DNA from: FLUQ01 sp031550605
Lineage (GTDB): Bacteria; Desulfobacterota; Desulfovibrionia; Desulfovibrionales; Desulfovibrionaceae
Direction: 5' to 3'
Length of the DNA: 64,000 nt
NCBI GenBank assembly: GCA_031550605.1
Contig: JAVBOK010000049.1
Location: forward strand, 1-64,000
The position numbers and the translations under genes were made by a program. Positions 51,082 to 61,308 of this stretch are shown here, one piece after another. A model generated the notes under the pieces. The model made no database searches. It was given only the letters and a program-made list of their open reading frames with translations, and was not told the DNA's origin. Each line of letters starts with the position of its first letter. Position 1 is the stretch's first letter.

Positions 51082-51265
51082 GGTAGTTAAGGACGTGCGT
51101 GGAGGAATCTGGCGGAAGTCTGTTCTCGAAAATGGAAAACGTTACCGTAAATCAAGGAGATAGCAAGACCCCGAAGTGATGGAAGCCGTTGCCGCACGAA
51201 GATTGTGAGTTGGTGTTCCGGCCTTTCGGCCGGAGCGGGTATCAATAAACGAAGAAGGTAGTGCA
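51082..51265 (+). promoter_or_regulatory. Leader region of the TAXI transporter genes
   Basis: The 184-base gap is less GC-rich than its surroundings. It has a 7-bp hairpin (TCCGGCC/GGCCGGA, 51217-51234) and then AGAAGG about ten bases before the ATG, which serves as the ribosome-binding site. No promoter is clear. Confidence 0.35.
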
Positions 51266-52249
51266 ATGAAAAAAACGGTCGTTTGTCTCTGCATGCTGTT
51301 CGTGTTTCCGTTCCTTTTCGCAGGTGTCTGCAACGGCGCCCAGGAAAGTCCCAAGGACATTGCCGTCGTTTCCGCCAGCAGCGGCGGAACCGCCTATTAT
51401 ATCGTGGCGGGACAGACCAACATCCTTAACGCCAACATGAAGGGCTACACCTTCACCAACGAATCTTCGACCGGCGCCCCCAACGTGAACGGGCCGTATT
51501 GCGATTCCGATCCCAGCCTCATGGCCTATATCCCTTTTGACGGGGCCTACGCCGGCAGTCAGGGCGACAAAACGCGCGGGTTCAGAAAGCCGCTGAAAAA
51601 TATCAGCTTTATCTACGGCGGGCACCAGCTGTATCTGTATTTCGTCGCGCTGGAAGGCAGCGGCATCAAAACCATGGCCGATCTGGCGGGCAAGAAGATT
51701 TCCCTGCCGCCCACCGGCACCACGGGATACTACCAGGCCCTGGCCGTGCTGGAAGCGTACGGCCTGACGCCGGACAAGAACGTCTCCGCCGTGCCCATGA
51801 ACTACACCGACGCTTCGGATGCGTTGAAAGACAGCGCCTTGGCCGCAATCATCGTGAACGGCGGTTTGAACCAGTCCACGGTAACGGAACTGGACACGAC
51901 GAAAAAAATCGTTCTGCTGAACATTGACGATGCGGCGGTGAAAAAATTGCAGGAAAAACATCCGTACTGGGATGTGACACCCCTGCAGAAAGGCTGCTAC
52001 AAGCAGCAGCCGGACAATCTGAACGTGATCAACGCGTCCACCTGCCTGATCGCCAACCTGAATCTCAGCGACGATCTTGTGTATCAGATCACAAAGGTCC
52101 TTTTGCAAAATACGGCCGCCCTCGCGAAGATTCACAAGGACGGCGCGGCGTGGAATCTTGAAAAATCCGTTGATCTGATGAAGAAAAACCTCGTCGCCGT
52201 GCATCCCGGCGCCCTGCGCTATTACAAGGAAATCGGGGCGGTCAAATAG
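51266..52249 (+). CDS. TRAP transporter solute-binding protein, TAXI family
   Basis: A 327-residue periplasmic protein with a signal peptide ending near NGAQ. The TAXI fold is visible: VVSASSGGTAYYIVAGQTNIL at the start, ESSTGAPNVNG, KTMADLAGKKISLPPTGTTGYY and the C-terminal VHPGALRYYKEIGAVK. It captures a solute for the fused permease encoded 126 bases downstream. The substrate cannot be inferred; some TAXI systems carry glutamate or other carboxylates. Confidence 0.9.
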   Translation: MKKTVVCLCMLFVFPFLFAGVCNGAQESPKDIAVVSASSGGTAYYIVAGQTNILNANMKGYTFTNESSTGAPNVNGPYCDSDPSLMAYIPFDGAYAGSQGDKTRGFRKPLKNISFIYGGHQLYLYFVALEGSGIKTMADLAGKKISLPPTGTTGYYQALAVLEAYGLTPDKNVSAVPMNYTDASDALKDSALAAIIVNGGLNQSTVTELDTTKKIVLLNIDDAAVKKLQEKHPYWDVTPLQKGCYKQQPDNLNVINASTCLIANLNLSDDLVYQITKVLLQNTAALAKIHKDGAAWNLEKSVDLMKKNLVAVHPGALRYYKEIGAVK

Positions 52250-52375
52250 GGCGCGGCGTACGGAGCTTCATCCCCTTTCTCGCAGGGCCCGCCAGGCAAC
52301 GGTTTGCGCCGGGCGGGCCTTGCGGCGGCCAACCATATCCGATCGAATCACGAGGCGATCAAGGAGCGCATGCTG

Positions 52376-54313
52376 ATGGGTACCGCAAACATTTCCGGCG
52401 CGGCAGCCGGGGAAGATGGTTCTGGAAAAACTGTTCCGCCGCCCGGCAAAAAGTCCATTGACGATATTTTCGTGCTGATGATGCGCGGCATAGCCATCGC
52501 CATGTCCGCCTTCCACACGGCCACGGCGTTCATCGGCGCTTTGCCGGCCATGGAACAAAGAAGCGCCCACCTGGGCTTTGCCCTGTCTCTTGTTTTTCTG
52601 CAGTCGATACTGAAAACGAAAAATCTGCTCAGCCGCGCCGTCGCCCTGATTTTCCTTCTGGGCACCATGGCCGCCAGCGTCTACGCCTATGTGTTCTGGA
52701 AGGACATGAACGGGCGTGTCGCCTTTCCGGACGATATGGATCTGATCCTTTCCGTGATTCTGACGGCGGCCGTGCTGGAAGCCACCCGCAGAAAACTGGG
52801 GGCCGTGCTGTCCGGCCTGGGCGTGTTTTTCATCGTCTACGCCCATTTCGGCAAGTATTTTCCCAGCGCCATCAGCCACCGCGGGTATTCTCTCGAGCGC
52901 ATTTTCTCGTACATTTATATGGATACCTTTGGCGTGTACGGTCAGGTAATCGGCATTTCCGCGACGTATATTTTCCTCTTCATCCTTTTCGGGGCCTTTC
53001 TTGAGCAGTCCGGCGCGGGCCGGTTCTTTATCGACCTGGCCACGGCGCTCGTGGGAAAGCAGAAAGGCGGTAGCGCCAAAGTGGCCACCTTTTCCAGCTG
53101 TCTTTTCGGGATGGTTTCCGGATCCGCCCCGGCCAACGTCATGGCCGTGGGTCCGCTTACCGTGCCGATGATGGTGGAATCGGGGTACTCCAACCGCTTC
53201 AGCGGGGCGGTCATCGCGGTCGCGGGCACGGGCGGCCAGTTCATGCCGCCCATCATGGGATCCGCCGCTTTCATTATCGCCGAAACGCTGGGCGTCCCGT
53301 ATCTGCGGGTTGCCGCCGCGGCGTTCATACCGGGCCTTTTGTATTATCTCGCCCTTGTTTTCGCCATTGACTGCCGTTCCAACAGAATGCAGATGCAGGG
53401 CCTGGAAACAGTGCCCAACGCGCTTGAAGTGCTGAAAAAAGGCTTTTATCTCGCAACGCCGGTCATCCTGCTTGTTTACGGGCTGGCAATCGCCAGATGG
53501 TCGCCCATCAAATCCGGCCTGTTCGCCATTATCGCCATGTTCGTGGTGTCCTGGTTCAACCGGGAAACCAGAATGGGGCTCAAAAAAACGCTGAAAGCCT
53601 TTGAGGCGGCGGCCATGGGCTCGCTGGAGGTGGTGTGCGTCTGCGCCCTGGCGGGCATCATGATCGGCATGCTTTCGCTGACCGGACTCGGGCTGAAGTT
53701 CTCGTCCCTGCTCGTTTCTCTGGCGCAGGGCAACCTGATCGTCCTGCTGGTGCTTACCATGATCGCCGGGCTGATCCTGGGCATGGGGATGACCACAACG
53801 TCGGTGTATATCATCCTCAGTGTTCTCGTGGCCCCGGCGCTGGTGTCCATGGGCGTGACCGATCTTTCCGCCCATCTTTTCGTTTTCTACTTCGGCATTC
53901 TGTCGGCGATCACGCCGCCGGTGGCGACCGCTTCTTACGCGGCGGCCAGCGTGGCGAAAGACGATCCGATGAAGCTGGGGTTCACGGCCTGGCGTCTCGG
54001 GATTTCCGGCTACATTCTTCCGTTTATTTTCATTTTCAGTCCGGAACTGCTGATGGAAGGTTCGGTTCCGGCCATCCTGTTCGCCACGGTCACGGCGACG
54101 ATCGGCATCTTCTCGCTTTCGCTCGCCCTTGAGGGTTTTTATAAGTACGAGATTCCCATGGCCTATCGCCTTCTGCTCTTCGCCGGGGCGCTATGCCTCA
54201 TTTATTCCGGCTGGATAACCGACTGCATCGGCCTTGCGCTGCTGCTTGTCGTGGTGGTGCCTCAATACCTGAAAGCAAAGGCCGAAAAGAACGGAGTGCC
54301 CGTTGCGGCATAG
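52376..54313 (+). CDS. TRAP transporter fused permease (DctQM type)
   Basis: A 645-residue polytopic protein of the 4TM/12TM fusion type that partners TAXI binding proteins. I chose the ATG at 52376, nine bases after AAGGAG; an ATG six bases earlier is too close to that site. The small-subunit helices come first, then the DctM part with SGSAPANVMAVGPLTVPMM, GTGGQFMPPIMGSAAFIIAE and ITPPVATASYAAASVAK. It imports the solute with Na+ or H+. A dyad and strong terminator follow. Confidence 0.92.
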   Translation: MGTANISGAAAGEDGSGKTVPPPGKKSIDDIFVLMMRGIAIAMSAFHTATAFIGALPAMEQRSAHLGFALSLVFLQSILKTKNLLSRAVALIFLLGTMAASVYAYVFWKDMNGRVAFPDDMDLILSVILTAAVLEATRRKLGAVLSGLGVFFIVYAHFGKYFPSAISHRGYSLERIFSYIYMDTFGVYGQVIGISATYIFLFILFGAFLEQSGAGRFFIDLATALVGKQKGGSAKVATFSSCLFGMVSGSAPANVMAVGPLTVPMMVESGYSNRFSGAVIAVAGTGGQFMPPIMGSAAFIIAETLGVPYLRVAAAAFIPGLLYYLALVFAIDCRSNRMQMQGLETVPNALEVLKKGFYLATPVILLVYGLAIARWSPIKSGLFAIIAMFVVSWFNRETRMGLKKTLKAFEAAAMGSLEVVCVCALAGIMIGMLSLTGLGLKFSSLLVSLAQGNLIVLLVLTMIAGLILGMGMTTTSVYIILSVLVAPALVSMGVTDLSAHLFVFYFGILSAITPPVATASYAAASVAKDDPMKLGFTAWRLGISGYILPFIFIFSPELLMEGSVPAILFATVTATIGIFSLSLALEGFYKYEIPMAYRLLLFAGALCLIYSGWITDCIGLALLLVVVVPQYLKAKAEKNGVPVAA

Positions 54314-54341
54314 GGCCGCCTGACGGACGCGGCTGAAAGCG

Positions 54342-54381
54342 GCGCGGCGAAGCAGCCATACAGTCGGCAGCTTCGCCGCGC
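54342..54381. repeat. Inverted repeat after the TRAP permease gene
   Basis: Perfect 12-bp arms GCGCGGCGAAGC (54342-54353) and GCTTCGCCGCGC (54370-54381) with a 16-base loop. The arm is the element that recurs at 22107 and, inverted, at 47627-47637. Confidence 0.6.
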
Positions 54382-54557
54382 AGCCCCCGGGGCGGGATTT
54401 ACGGTTCCCTCGCCATGGGGGGGCAGGCGGATATGGAAGCATCCCCCCGGCGGCCGGCTCGCGTTTTTCCGCGGGTGGCCGAGGAAGGCGGCGTATACTG
54501 GACGCGCGATGCCAGCCTGAAGTGCTGCGGGTGCTGCGCGGGGCCGGAAAAGAGTAC

Positions 54558-54585
54558 AAAAAACGGCGCCCCGGCGCCGTTTTTT
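54558..54585. terminator. Bidirectional terminator
   Basis: A-run, CGGCGCC, CC, GGCGCCG, T-run: a stem with T-runs on both strands, between the convergent TRAP and hydroxybutyrate operons. It should terminate both. Confidence 0.9.
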
Positions 54586-54640
54586 GCGGTTATCGGAGCG
54601 CGGGGAGGTGGCTCCCCGCCGGTCTTTCCGGGCGTTTTCG

Positions 54641-55414
54641 TCACTGCGCGGCCCAGCCGCCGTCAATGGACCAGGCCGCCCCGCGAATTTCCGAAGCGGC
54701 GTCGCCGGCGAGAAAGACGCAGAGCCGGCCGATCTGCCCGGGGGTGACGAACTTGCCCGAGGGCTGCTTTTCCGTCAGCAGATCGTGCTGGGCTGTGGCC
54801 ACGCTGATCCCCTGTCTGGCGGCGCGGTCTTCGATCTGCTTCTGCACCAGCGGGGTGTGCACCCAGCCGGGGCAGATGGCGTTGCAGGTGACTTTGGTCA
54901 GGGCCGTTTCCAGCGCCACGACCTTGGTCAGGCCGACCAGCCCGTGCTTGGCCGAGACGTATCCCGCCTTCTGGGCGGAAGCCACGATGCCGTGCACGGA
55001 CGCGATGTTGATGATGCGGCCGAAGTCGCGTTGTTTCATGCCGGGCAGGGCGCACCGGATGGTATGGAAGGAAGAGGACAAATTGACGGCGATGATGGCG
55101 TCCCATTTTCCCACGGGAAAATCCTCCACGTTGGCCGTGTGCTGGATGCCCGCGTTGTTGACCAGGATATCCACGGCCCCGAAGGTTTTTTCCGTATGGC
55201 GGATCAGATCTTCAATCTCGGCGGGCTTGCTCATGTCCGCGCCGTGATAGGCGACCTTGCCGCCGATGGCGGCCACGGCGTCGCGGGCGCCGTCCACGTC
55301 GCCGAAGCCGTTGAGCATGACGCTGGCGCCGGCTTTCGCCAGTTCAATGGCGATGGCAAGGCCGATGCCGCTTGTGGATCCTGTGACCAGGGCGGTTCTG
55401 TTGTGTAACGGCAT
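54641..55414 (-). CDS. bdhA: D-3-hydroxybutyrate dehydrogenase
   Basis: It oxidises D-3-hydroxybutyrate to acetoacetate with NAD. The 257-residue SDR has VTGSTSGIGLAIA, NNAGIQHTANVEDF and the catalytic IINIASVHGIVASAQKAGYVSAKHG segment. The conserved SVHG, AQKAGYV, the HTPLVQKQI and KQPSGKFVTPGQIG stretches are specific to 3-hydroxybutyrate dehydrogenases. It is the third gene of the operon gntP-type permease, 3-hydroxyacyl-CoA dehydrogenase, bdhA, with 13 bases between the last two. Confidence 0.93.
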   Translation of the reverse strand: MPLHNRTALVTGSTSGIGLAIAIELAKAGASVMLNGFGDVDGARDAVAAIGGKVAYHGADMSKPAEIEDLIRHTEKTFGAVDILVNNAGIQHTANVEDFPVGKWDAIIAVNLSSSFHTIRCALPGMKQRDFGRIINIASVHGIVASAQKAGYVSAKHGLVGLTKVVALETALTKVTCNAICPGWVHTPLVQKQIEDRAARQGISVATAQHDLLTEKQPSGKFVTPGQIGRLCVFLAGDAASEIRGAAWSIDGGWAAQ

Positions 55415-55427
55415 GTTTTTTCCCTTA

Positions 55428-56387
55428 TTATTCCGCTGCCTTCAGCACGTTTGCGGAACTGATCTTGAGCTGCCTGGCAAGGCGCCGCACATAGGCGTCT
55501 TTGACGGAAGCGCGTTCGGATTCCGGATAGGCGAAAAAGCCTTCCCCTGTTTTCAGGCCCAGCTTGTTTTCCGCGCAGAGTTTCCCGAGCAGGGGGTTCG
55601 CGCCGGCAGAGGCGTCAAGTTCCCCGCACAGGTTGTCGCTGATGTTGCGGATGATATCAAGGCCCGTCATGTCCAGCATGGTGATGACCCCCGTGGTGGC
55701 CCAGCGGAAAGCCGGGCCGAAGGCCAGCACCATGTCCAGGTCCTCTTTGCTGGCGATGCCCTGTTCCAACTGCCAGAGTATTTCCCGCCAGACGGCCATC
55801 TGGATGCGGTTGGCGGAAAGGCCAGCCGCCTCTTTCCTGATGCGCACGGGCACTTTGCCCATGGCGATGTACAGTTGCCGGATTTCCGCCATGACGGCTT
55901 CATCCGTTTCCGGCAGGGACAAAAGTTCCACCAGCAGCATGATTTCCGGCGGGTTGAAGTAATGGGCCATCAGGGACCGCCTGCGCCGCCCGGCGGACAG
56001 CACGGAGCAGATGTCCGACAGTTTCAGGCTGGAACTGTTGCTGACGAACAGCGCCCCCGCCGGGGCCGCCGCGTCGGCCTTCCTGAAACTGTCATGCTTG
56101 ATGTCCAGCACTTCGGGCAGGGCTTCAATGACCATGTCCGCGTCGGCCACGGCCTGTTCAAGGTCGGTATGGGTGCGGATATTCCTCTTGGTCCTGTCGA
56201 TGGCCTCTTCGTGGATCAGGCCTTCTTCCAGAAACACCCGCAGGCTGATGTCGATATTGGCCAGGCCCTTTTCCAGAACGGCCCCGCTGATGTCCATCAG
56301 CCGCACGGAAAGGCCGTGGCGGGCGAAATCGAGGGCCAGCCCGTATCCCATGGTGCCCGCGCCGAGCACGGCGACAGTGTTGATCAT
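55428..56387 (-). CDS. 3-hydroxyacyl-CoA dehydrogenase family protein
   Basis: A 319-residue NAD-dependent enzyme. The dinucleotide fold (VAVLGAGTMGYGLALDFARHG) is followed by FVSNSSSLKLSDIC and the catalytic His in MAHYFNPP, as in 3-hydroxybutyryl-CoA dehydrogenase. The C-terminal domain is complete, with KTGEGFFAYP. It would act on the (S)-CoA ester, or on a related 3-hydroxy acid such as those used by lambda-crystallin/carnitine dehydrogenase relatives. Here it may handle another hydroxybutyrate form. The gene lies 15 bases after the permease. Confidence 0.9.
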   Translation of the reverse strand: MINTVAVLGAGTMGYGLALDFARHGLSVRLMDISGAVLEKGLANIDISLRVFLEEGLIHEEAIDRTKRNIRTHTDLEQAVADADMVIEALPEVLDIKHDSFRKADAAAPAGALFVSNSSSLKLSDICSVLSAGRRRRSLMAHYFNPPEIMLLVELLSLPETDEAVMAEIRQLYIAMGKVPVRIRKEAAGLSANRIQMAVWREILWQLEQGIASKEDLDMVLAFGPAFRWATTGVITMLDMTGLDIIRNISDNLCGELDASAGANPLLGKLCAENKLGLKTGEGFFAYPESERASVKDAYVRRLARQLKISSANVLKAAE

Positions 56388-56402
56388 CGCGTTTCTCCGC
56401 GG

Positions 56403-57797
56403 TTACATGGTGAAGCCGAAGAGAGTCCAGATCACGATCAGGACCATGGTGACCGCAAACGGAATGACCAGCGAAACCATGCCGATGTCGGGATAGGACT
56501 TTTTATGGGTCATGCCGGTGATGGCCAGCAGCGTGATGACCGCGCCGTTGTGGGGCATGGTGTCAAAGCCGCCGGATGCCATGGAGGCGACCCGGTGCAG
56601 CAGTTCGGGGTTGAGGTTCACGGCCTGGGCCCATTCCAGATAGCGCGCGCCCATGGCTTCCAGGGCGATGCTCATGCCGCCGGAGGCGGAACCGGTGATG
56701 CCCGCCAGCACGTTGACCACCAGGGCTTCGGAAATGAGCGGGGTGCCGGGGTCGATGCTGAGCAGAAAATCGCGCACCGCGGCAAAGCCGGGAAGCGAGC
56801 TGATGATGTTGCCGTACCCGACTTCCGAGGCCGTGTTCATGATGGCCAGCAGGGAGCCGATGGCCCCGGTGTTGAGGGCGATCATCAGGTTGCCGCGGGC
56901 CTTGAACTGTTTGCCCGCGAAAATGATGGCCAGCAGGATGCCCACGATCAGGGCGATGATCAGCGCCCAGTTGGCCACCGGGATGGACTGCGCGGCCAGG
57001 GGCAGCTTGGATGTGCCGGCCATGATGCCTTTGTCCCAGGTGCCGATCATCTTGGTCAGGATGTAGTTGACCACCAGCACGGCGATAAGGGGCAGCGCGG
57101 CGAGAGCGGGGCTGATTTCGCCCACGCCGTCGTCGAAGTTGGTGCTGACTCTGGTATCGGGTTCGCCGTGGCCCTCGCCGGCGGCCAGCAGTTTGCGCTT
57201 GCGGTATTCAAGCCAGGCGACCCCCAGCCCGCCCATCAGCGCCGCGCCCACCAGGCCGAAGACCGGCGCGGCAAAGGCGTTGGTCTTGAAATAGATGGTC
57301 GGGATCATGTTCTGGATCTGCGGGGTGCCGGGAATGGCCGTCATGGTGAAGGTGAAAGCCCCCAGGGCGATGGCGCCGGGGATCAGCCTGCGGGGCAGGT
57401 TCGCTTCACGGAACAGGGCGTTGGCGAAAGGATACACGGCAAAGGCCACCACGAACAGGCTGATTCCGCCGAAAGTCAGGATGCCGGCGGCCAGCACGAT
57501 GGCCGCGACCGCCCGCGTGGGGCCGAGTTTCTGGGCGATGTAATGGGCCACGGAACGGGCCGCGCCGCTTTCTTCCATCACCTTGCCGAAAACCGCGCCC
57601 AGCAGGAAGATGGGGAAGAAGTTCTTCACGTAGGTCACGGCCTTGATCATGTACAGTTCCGTATAGCTGGGCATGAGGGGAAAGCCGGCGGTCAGGGCCG
57701 CCAGCAGGGCGCAGACGGGGGCGAAAAGAATGACCGAATAGCCGCGGTAGGCGATATAGGTCAGCAGGAGCAGGGAAAGAATAATGCCGATAACCAT
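56403..57797 (-). CDS. GntP-family permease (probable hydroxybutyrate:H+ symporter)
   Basis: A 464-residue permease with about 12-13 helices. The start at 57797 has GGAGG eight bases upstream. GntP-family features are visible: LLGAVFGKVMEESGAARSVA, FGGISLFVVAFAVYPFA, GTPQIQNMIPT and GFDTMPHNGAVITLL. In Pseudomonas aeruginosa a GntP-family permease sits with bdhA and the sigma-54 activator HbcR. This supports hydroxybutyrate as the substrate, by analogy. It is the first gene of a sigma-54-type operon. Confidence 0.9.
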   Translation of the reverse strand: MVIGIILSLLLLTYIAYRGYSVILFAPVCALLAALTAGFPLMPSYTELYMIKAVTYVKNFFPIFLLGAVFGKVMEESGAARSVAHYIAQKLGPTRAVAAIVLAAGILTFGGISLFVVAFAVYPFANALFREANLPRRLIPGAIALGAFTFTMTAIPGTPQIQNMIPTIYFKTNAFAAPVFGLVGAALMGGLGVAWLEYRKRKLLAAGEGHGEPDTRVSTNFDDGVGEISPALAALPLIAVLVVNYILTKMIGTWDKGIMAGTSKLPLAAQSIPVANWALIIALIVGILLAIIFAGKQFKARGNLMIALNTGAIGSLLAIMNTASEVGYGNIISSLPGFAAVRDFLLSIDPGTPLISEALVVNVLAGITGSASGGMSIALEAMGARYLEWAQAVNLNPELLHRVASMASGGFDTMPHNGAVITLLAITGMTHKKSYPDIGMVSLVIPFAVTMVLIVIWTLFGFTM

Positions 57798-57954
57798 AAA
57801 TACATCCTCCGGGTTGGGGTTCGGGATGTCGAAAACCTGTCCTTGCGTTGCGCGCATCGGGCGGCGGCCCGGCGGAAAGGCGTTTCAGTGCAAAGGCGTG
57901 GTATCGGAATACGGACGGCAAACCTCCTTGCAGCGGTCTTTTGGCAAAAAACGC

Positions 57955-57970
57955 TGCAAAATGCCTGCCG
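57955..57970 (-). promoter_or_regulatory. Sigma-54 (-24/-12) promoter of the hydroxybutyrate operon
   Basis: On the minus strand the sequence reads CGGCAG-GCATT-TTGCA. GG and GC stand at the correct 10-base spacing and TTGC is perfect at -12. Transcription would start near 57944, about 147 bases before the permease start. An 8-bp dyad (TTGCAGCG/CGCTGCAA, 57928-57959) overlaps its downstream edge. Confidence 0.6.
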
Positions 57971-58042
57971 GGTGGAAACAAAGCGCAAAGGCCGCGGCAC
58001 AAGGCTTTCCGGGCGGAAGGGCTGTGCCTGCATTCCGGAAAG

Positions 58043-58056
58043 TCTCTGTCCGGAGA
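58043..58056. promoter_or_regulatory. Candidate activator-binding dyad 1
   Basis: TCTCTGTCCGGAGA, a TCTC-N6-GAGA dyad about 85-100 bases upstream of the -12 element. It matches the two dyads at 58109-58141 in 10-12 of 14 positions. Confidence 0.6.
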
Positions 58057-58111
58057 ATGGCCGCGGGGCGGCAAACGATTTTCCACGCGGGGTGCCGCGG
58101 TGGGGAAATCT

Positions 58112-59551
<1,440 letters not shown>

Positions 59552-59695
59552 AGAGCCCTTTGCCGCAGGCGGGGTCGCAGGCAGTGCCGCATTGGGCAAA
59601 ATATACCCCAACCCCTTCGGCCGCGTCAAATCGGTTCGTCCGGCGGCAGCGGCGGCTCAATACGGCGCCGGCCGGGGAAGGCGACGATTCCCGCC

Positions 59696-61204
59696 CTACA
59701 GCCCCCGCGCCCGCAGCATGGGCATGGCGTACCGTTCCACCGGGGCGTAATCGTCGGTCAGGGCCGGGGTGTCGTCGGGCAGGGGCGCTTTCCATTCCTT
59801 GGCCAGCATGGCCCGCATCTCTTCGTTCCAGCCCAGGGGCGTGTCGCCGGGCGTTTTGCGCGCCACCAGCATGACATTCTGGGCCACGTCGCCCTGGCCC
59901 GGATTGGTCACCGGGAAAAGCTGCACCTGGGGGAAAACCCTGACAAAGCTTGCCCGGATGCCCCGCAGCACCCGCCCCTGTTCGCCGGTCACCGCGGAAA
60001 TGATGTTGCAGACGAACACGCCGTCGTCCTTGAGCAGGGTCTTGATGCGTTCCGCGCATTCCACGGTGCCCAGGTGGAAAGGGATGTTGTAGCTGGACGT
60101 GAAGGTGTCGCCCATGATCACGTCGTATTGCTCCGGTTTTTCCCGCAGCGCGGCCTGGTTCAGAAAGACCCTGGCGTCCTCGTGGAAGACGCGCAGGCGG
60201 GGGCTTTCCTTCAGGTTGAAATAGTCTCTGGCCGCCCTGGTGATGCCGGGGTCGATTTCCACCACGTCCACCTGCGCGTCGGGCCGGGACGCGACCAGGT
60301 ATTTGGGCACCGAATAGCCGCCGCCGCCCAGCATCAGAAAGCGCCTGGCGTCCGGCCGCAGATGCCAGGCCAGGGAGTAGTGCTTGGTGTAATCCAGAGC
60401 CAGTTCCGTGGGGTTGTCCAGCAGCATGCCGGACTGGACGGAACCGGGGTCGGTGATCAGAAAGCGCATCGCCTTGCCGTAGGAGCCCAGAGTGCCTTCC
60501 TGCACCCGGATATGGTTGTAGCGGCTGTCAAAATCGATGCCGTGGGCCAGACTGGCCGGCGCGGTCAGCGCGGCATGCCCGCCAAGGCCCGCGCAGGCCC
60601 CCAGCACCAGGGCGGCCGCCATGCGCCGGTTCGCGGGGGCGGCCAGAAGGGCCGCCAGGGCCAGGGCGCCGGCCACCGAATAGAGGATGGTCCGGGTGCC
60701 CAGCCAGGAAATGAGCACGTACCCGCCCAGGAACGTGCCCAGGATGGATCCCACGGTGGACAGGGCGAAAAACCGGCCCATGACGGTGCCGGTTTTATTC
60801 CTGTCCTTGTACGACAGAAGTTTGACCTGAATGATGTACGGCGACACCATGCCCAGCAGCACCGCGGGCACGGCGAACAGCAGCAGGGCCGCCGCGATCG
60901 CCCCCGCCTGCAGGGGCAGGTTGGCCCCGGCCAGAACGCGCAGCACCGGGTCGTGCACCAGGGCGGCCAGCAGCACGAAAGCCGCCCCGGCCAGAATGAT
61001 GCCGGAAAGCCGTCTGGCCGAGGGATTCCTGTCCCCGGCCCTGCCGCCCAGCCAGTATCCCAGGGACAGGCTGGCCAGGATGACCCCGATCAGGGCCGTC
61101 CAGACCACGATGGACGTGCCCAGGTGCGGGGCCAGAAGGCGCGAGCCCGCCATTTCAAGCACCATCACGGCCGCGCCGCAGATAAAGGACACCAGTTCCA
61201 GCAT
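59696..61204 (-). CDS. Fused membrane transporter-like / spermidine synthase-like protein
   Basis: A 502-residue protein starting at 61204 with AGGAGG upstream. The N-terminal ~200 residues have six to eight helices (LELVSFICGAAVMVLEMAGSRLLAPHLG), as in fused MFS/spermidine synthases. The C-terminal half has a SAM-type methyltransferase fold (MLGGGGYSVPKYLV, VDVVEIDPGITRAARDYF, RVFHEDARVFL). The usual aminopropyltransferase gate motif is replaced by MGDTFTSSYNIPFHLGT, so polyamine synthesis is not certain. Confidence 0.85.
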   Translation of the reverse strand: MLELVSFICGAAVMVLEMAGSRLLAPHLGTSIVVWTALIGVILASLSLGYWLGGRAGDRNPSARRLSGIILAGAAFVLLAALVHDPVLRVLAGANLPLQAGAIAAALLLFAVPAVLLGMVSPYIIQVKLLSYKDRNKTGTVMGRFFALSTVGSILGTFLGGYVLISWLGTRTILYSVAGALALAALLAAPANRRMAAALVLGACAGLGGHAALTAPASLAHGIDFDSRYNHIRVQEGTLGSYGKAMRFLITDPGSVQSGMLLDNPTELALDYTKHYSLAWHLRPDARRFLMLGGGGYSVPKYLVASRPDAQVDVVEIDPGITRAARDYFNLKESPRLRVFHEDARVFLNQAALREKPEQYDVIMGDTFTSSYNIPFHLGTVECAERIKTLLKDDGVFVCNIISAVTGEQGRVLRGIRASFVRVFPQVQLFPVTNPGQGDVAQNVMLVARKTPGDTPLGWNEEMRAMLAKEWKAPLPDDTPALTDDYAPVERYAMPMLRARGL

Positions 61205-61308
61205 GGTTGCCTCCTGTTTCGACAAACGTCACGAAAGTTTTGGGGCGGATGGAGGGGGCGCGGGGAGGAAGAGATTTTTTTTCCCCAAAGGGTCCCTTCC
61301 TTCCCCGG

